Part shown: in pieces, positions 61,201 through 64,000 of the stretch
How positions within the stretch are numbered: the stretch's first letter is position 1
Layout of the letters: each line of letters starts with the position of its first letter
Assembly: GCA_963680875.1 (NCBI GenBank)
Contig: OY804584.1
Coordinates: 95,934,031-95,998,030 of the forward strand
Length of the DNA: 64,000 bases
Direction: 5' to 3'
Source: Bathymodiolus brooksi
Taxonomy: Eukaryota > Mollusca > Bivalvia > Mytilida > Modiolidae
Program-made: the position numbers and the translations under genes
The notes under the pieces: model-generated
What the model was told of the DNA's origin: nothing
The model's input: only the letters and a program-made list of their open reading frames with translations
The model's database searches: none

Positions 61201-64000
61201 GTGAAATTATATCTAGTGTTGAGCTATACCGTTTTAATATAGGAAGAGGGTTATGTAGTGAGTAGGAAAAGTACACCTCAGTGAAATTATATCTAGTGTT
61301 GAGCTATACCATTTTAATATAGGAGGAGGGTTATGTAGTGAGTGGGAAAAGTACACCTCAGTAAAATTATATCTAGTGTTGAGCTATACCGTTTTAATAT
61401 AGGAGGAGGGTTATGTAGTGAGTGGTAAAAGTACACCTCAGTGAAATTATATCTAGTGTTGAGCTATACTGTTTTAATATAGGAGGAGCGTTATGTAGTG
61501 AGTGGGAAAAGTACATCTCAGTGAAATTATATCTAGTGTTGAGCTATACCGTTTTAATATAGGAGGAGGGTTATGTAGTGAGTGGGAAAAGTACACCTCA
61601 GTGAAATTATATCTAGTGTTGAGCTATACCGTTTTAATATAGGAGGAGGGTTATGTAGTAATTGGTAAAAGTACAACTCAATGAAATTATATCTAGTGAT
61701 GAGCTATACCGTTTTAATATAGGAGGAGGGTTATGTAATGCATGGGAAAAGTACACCTCAGTGAAATTATATCTAGTGTTGAGCTATACCGTTTTAATAT
61801 AGGAGGAGGGTTATGTAGTGAGTTAGAAAAGTACAACTCAATGAAATTATATCTAGTGTTGAGCTATACCGTTTTAATATAGGAAGAGGGTTATTTAGTG
61901 AGTAGGAAAAGTACACCTCAGTGAAATTATATCTAGTGATGAGCTATACCATTTTAATATAGGAAGAGGGTTATGTAGTGAGTGGTAAAAGTACACCTCA
62001 GTGAAATTATATCTAGTGTTGAGCTATACCGTTTTAATATAGGAAGAGGGTTATGTAGTGAGTAGGAAAAGTACACCTCAGTGAAATTATATCTACTGTT
62101 GAGCTATACCATTTTAATATAGGAGGAGGGTTATGTAGTGAGTGGGAAAAGTACACCTCAGTGAAATTATATCTAGTGTTGAGCTATACCGTTTTAATAT
62201 AGGAGGAGGGTTATGTAGTGAGTGGAAAAAGCACACCTCAGTGAAATTATATCTAGTGTTGAGCTATACTGTTTTAATATAGGAGGAGGGTTATGTAGTG
62301 AGTGGGAAAAGTACATCTCAGTGAAATTATATCTAGTGTTGAGGTATACCATTTTAATATAGGAGGAGGGTTATGTAATGAGTGGGAAAAGTACACCTCA
62401 GTGAAATTACATCTAGTGTTGAGCTATACTGTTTTAATATAGGAGGAGGGTTATGTAGTGAGTGGTAAAAGTACAATTCAATGAAATTATATCTAGTGAT
62501 GAGCTATACCGTTTTAATATAGGAGGAGGGTTATGTAATGAGTGGGAAAAGTACACCTCAGTGAAATTATATCTAGTGTTGAGCCATACTGCTTTAATAT
62601 AGGAGGAGAATTATGTAGTGAGTGGGAAAAGTACACCTCAGTGAAATTATATCTAGTGTTGAGCTATACCGTTTTAATATAGGAGGAGGGTTATGTAGTG
62701 AGTGGGAAAAGTACACCTCAGTGAAGTTATATCTAGTGTTGAGCTATACCGTTTTAATATAGGAGGAGGGTTATGTAGTGAGTGGTAAAAGTACAACTCA
62801 ATGAAATTATATCTAGTGATGAGCTATACCGTTTTAATATAGAAGGAGGGTTATGTAATGCGTGGGAAAAGTACACCTCAGTGAAATTATATCTAGTGTT
62901 GAGCTATACCGTTTTAATATAGGAGGAGGGTTATGTAGTGAGTTAGAAAAGTACAACTCAATGAAATTATATCTAATGTTGAGCTATACCGTTTTAATAT
63001 AGGAAGAGGGTTATGTAGTGAGTAGGAAAAGTACACCTCAGTGAAATTATATCTAGTGATGAGCTATACCATTTTAATATAGGAAGAGGGTTATGTAGTG
63101 AGTGGTAAAAGTACACCTCAGTGAAATTATATCTAGTGTTGAGCTATACCGTTTTAATATAGGAAGAGGGTTATGTAGTGAGTAGGAAAAGTACACCTCA
63201 GTGAAATTATATCTAGTGTTGAGCTATACCATTTTAATATAGGAGGAGGGTTATGTAGTGAGTGGGAAAAGTACACCTCAGTGAAATTATATCTAGTGTT
63301 GAGCTATACCGTTTTAATATAGGAGGAGGGTTATGTAGTGTGTGGAAAAAGTACACCTCAGTGAAATTATATCTAGTGTTGAGCTATGCTGTTTTAATAT
63401 AGGAGGAGGGTTATGTAGTGAGTAGGAAAAGTACATCTCAGTGAAATTATATCTAGTGTTGAGCTATACCATTTTAATATAGGAGGAGGGTTATGTAATG
63501 AGTGGGAAAAGTACACCTCAGTGAAATTATATCTAGTGTTGAGCTATACTGTTTTAATATAGGAGGAGGGTTATGTAGTGAGTGGTAAAAGTACAATTCA
63601 ATGAAATTATATCTAGTGATGAGCTATACCGTTTTAATATAGGAGGAGGGTTATGTAATGAGTGGGAAAAGTACACCTCAGTGAAATTATATCTAGTGTT
63701 GAGCCATACTGCTTTAATATAGGAGGAGAATTATGTAGTGAGTGGGAAAAGTACACCTCAATGAAATTATATCTAGTGTTGAGCTATACCGTTTTAATAT
63801 AGGAGGAGGGTTATGTAGTGAGTGAGAAAAGTACAACTCAATGAAATTATATCTAGTGTTGAGCTATATCGTTTTAATATAGTAAGAGGGTTATGTAGTG
63901 AGTAGGAAAAGTACACCTCAGTGAAATTATATCTAGTGTTGAGCTATACTGCTTTAATATAGGAGAGTTATGTAGTGAGTGGGAAAAGTATACCTCAGTG
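61201..64000 (+). repeat. 3,996-bp higher-order repeat, copy 4, partial
   Basis: Joins copy 3 at a breakpoint between about 61,185 and 61,262 and then follows copy 3 at an offset of 3,277 bp (GTAATTGG at 58,381 and 61,658; TAATGTTGAG at 59,697 and 62,974). The offset is 719 bp shorter than a full unit, i.e. 9 monomers are missing. It shares the copy 2/3 variant GCACACC near 62,230. It is cut by the window end in a 77-bp monomer. Confidence 0.9.

Larger units (their letters stand above)
42421..64000 (+). repeat. Satellite array 2, 80-bp monomer
   Basis: Head-to-tail array with an 80-bp unit, about 270 copies, continuing past the right edge. Landmarks in each unit, in order, are TATAGGAGGAGGGTTATGTA, GTGAGTGGGAAAAGTACACC, TCAGTGAAATTATATCTAGT and GTTGAGCTATACCGTTTTAA. 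Length variants are rare and recurrent: 77-bp units (TATAGGAGAGTTATG, 3 bases short) and 81-bp units (GTGGGGTTAAGTACACC, 1 base long). The part from AAATTATATCTAG to GAGCTATA is the most constant, while GTGAGTGGGAAAAG and the CCG site vary most. It shares no recognisable sequence with array 1. The first monomers at 42,421-42,660 are the most divergent (GTTACTTAGT, GTGTGAAAAG, GTGGAAGAAG). Confidence 0.97.

Noticed and set aside
42421..64000. TATAGGAGGAGGGTTATG read as a -10 box or ribosome binding site with start codon
   Set aside because: It is part of every 80-bp monomer, the context is eukaryotic satellite, and no ORF follows.
42421..64000. GGGTTA hexamer as telomeric repeat
   Set aside because: Only one hexamer occurs per 80-bp monomer; there are no tandem TTAGGG copies.
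42421..64000. GTGAGT in each monomer as functional 5' splice sites
   Set aside because: The hexamer fits the donor consensus, but there is no exon, acceptor or evidence of transcription; a 6-base match amplified by the repeat is uninformative.
1..64000. Replication-origin iterons of a plasmid or phage
   Set aside because: Hundreds of copies over tens of kilobases with no replication gene and nested higher-order structure fit satellite DNA, not iterons.

Overview
The window is almost entirely satellite DNA from a eukaryotic genome. Two unrelated tandem arrays, both strictly head-to-tail on the + strand, are separated by about 1.65 kb of AT-rich, non-tandem DNA. I see no intact gene, no RNA gene and no prokaryotic feature. 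The base composition (array 1 about 40% GC, array 2 about 37%, the spacer lower), the lack of long ORFs and the multi-level repeat structure fit centromeric, pericentromeric or other heterochromatic DNA, most likely of an animal. I cannot name the species.

Array 1 (1 to about 40,768, open at the left edge) is built on a 52-bp monomer, roughly 780 units. Monomers belong to several subtypes arranged in nested higher-order repeats (HORs): 104-bp dimers, 208-bp tetramers, 364-bp heptamers, about 0.9-kb units (882 and 933 bp), 1,092-bp 21-mers, 2.8-kb units, a 4-kb tandem duplication, and a 3-4-kb segment present twice about 25 kb apart. Most unit lengths are whole numbers of monomers, apart from small shared deletions that serve as lineage markers. 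The right quarter (about 31.9-40.8 kb) uses different subtypes and is organised differently.

The spacer (about 40,769-42,420) is AT-rich and non-tandem. Its only gene-like signal is a 43-codon open stretch directly after a good splice-acceptor-like sequence, with a short motif resembling part of an ionotropic glutamate receptor ligand-binding domain. This is weak and is offered as a candidate relic exon only.

Array 2 (about 42,421 to 64,000, open at the right edge) is built on an 80-bp monomer, about 270 units. Its first 3.7 kb is irregular. From about 46.1 kb it becomes a very homogeneous 50-monomer HOR of exactly 3,996 bp, seen as two complete tandem copies, a tail fragment after a 1.5-kb variant island, a third copy, and a fourth that is shortened and runs off the window. 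Copies 1 and 2 differ at only three bases that I found by eye, so amplification is recent. Variable CpG positions in this array occur as CG, CA and TG, the signature of deamination of methylated cytosine.

The notable content is the fine record of satellite turnover: unequal exchange in monomer register, datable breakpoints, and a satellite-to-satellite boundary. I found no new protein-coding system.
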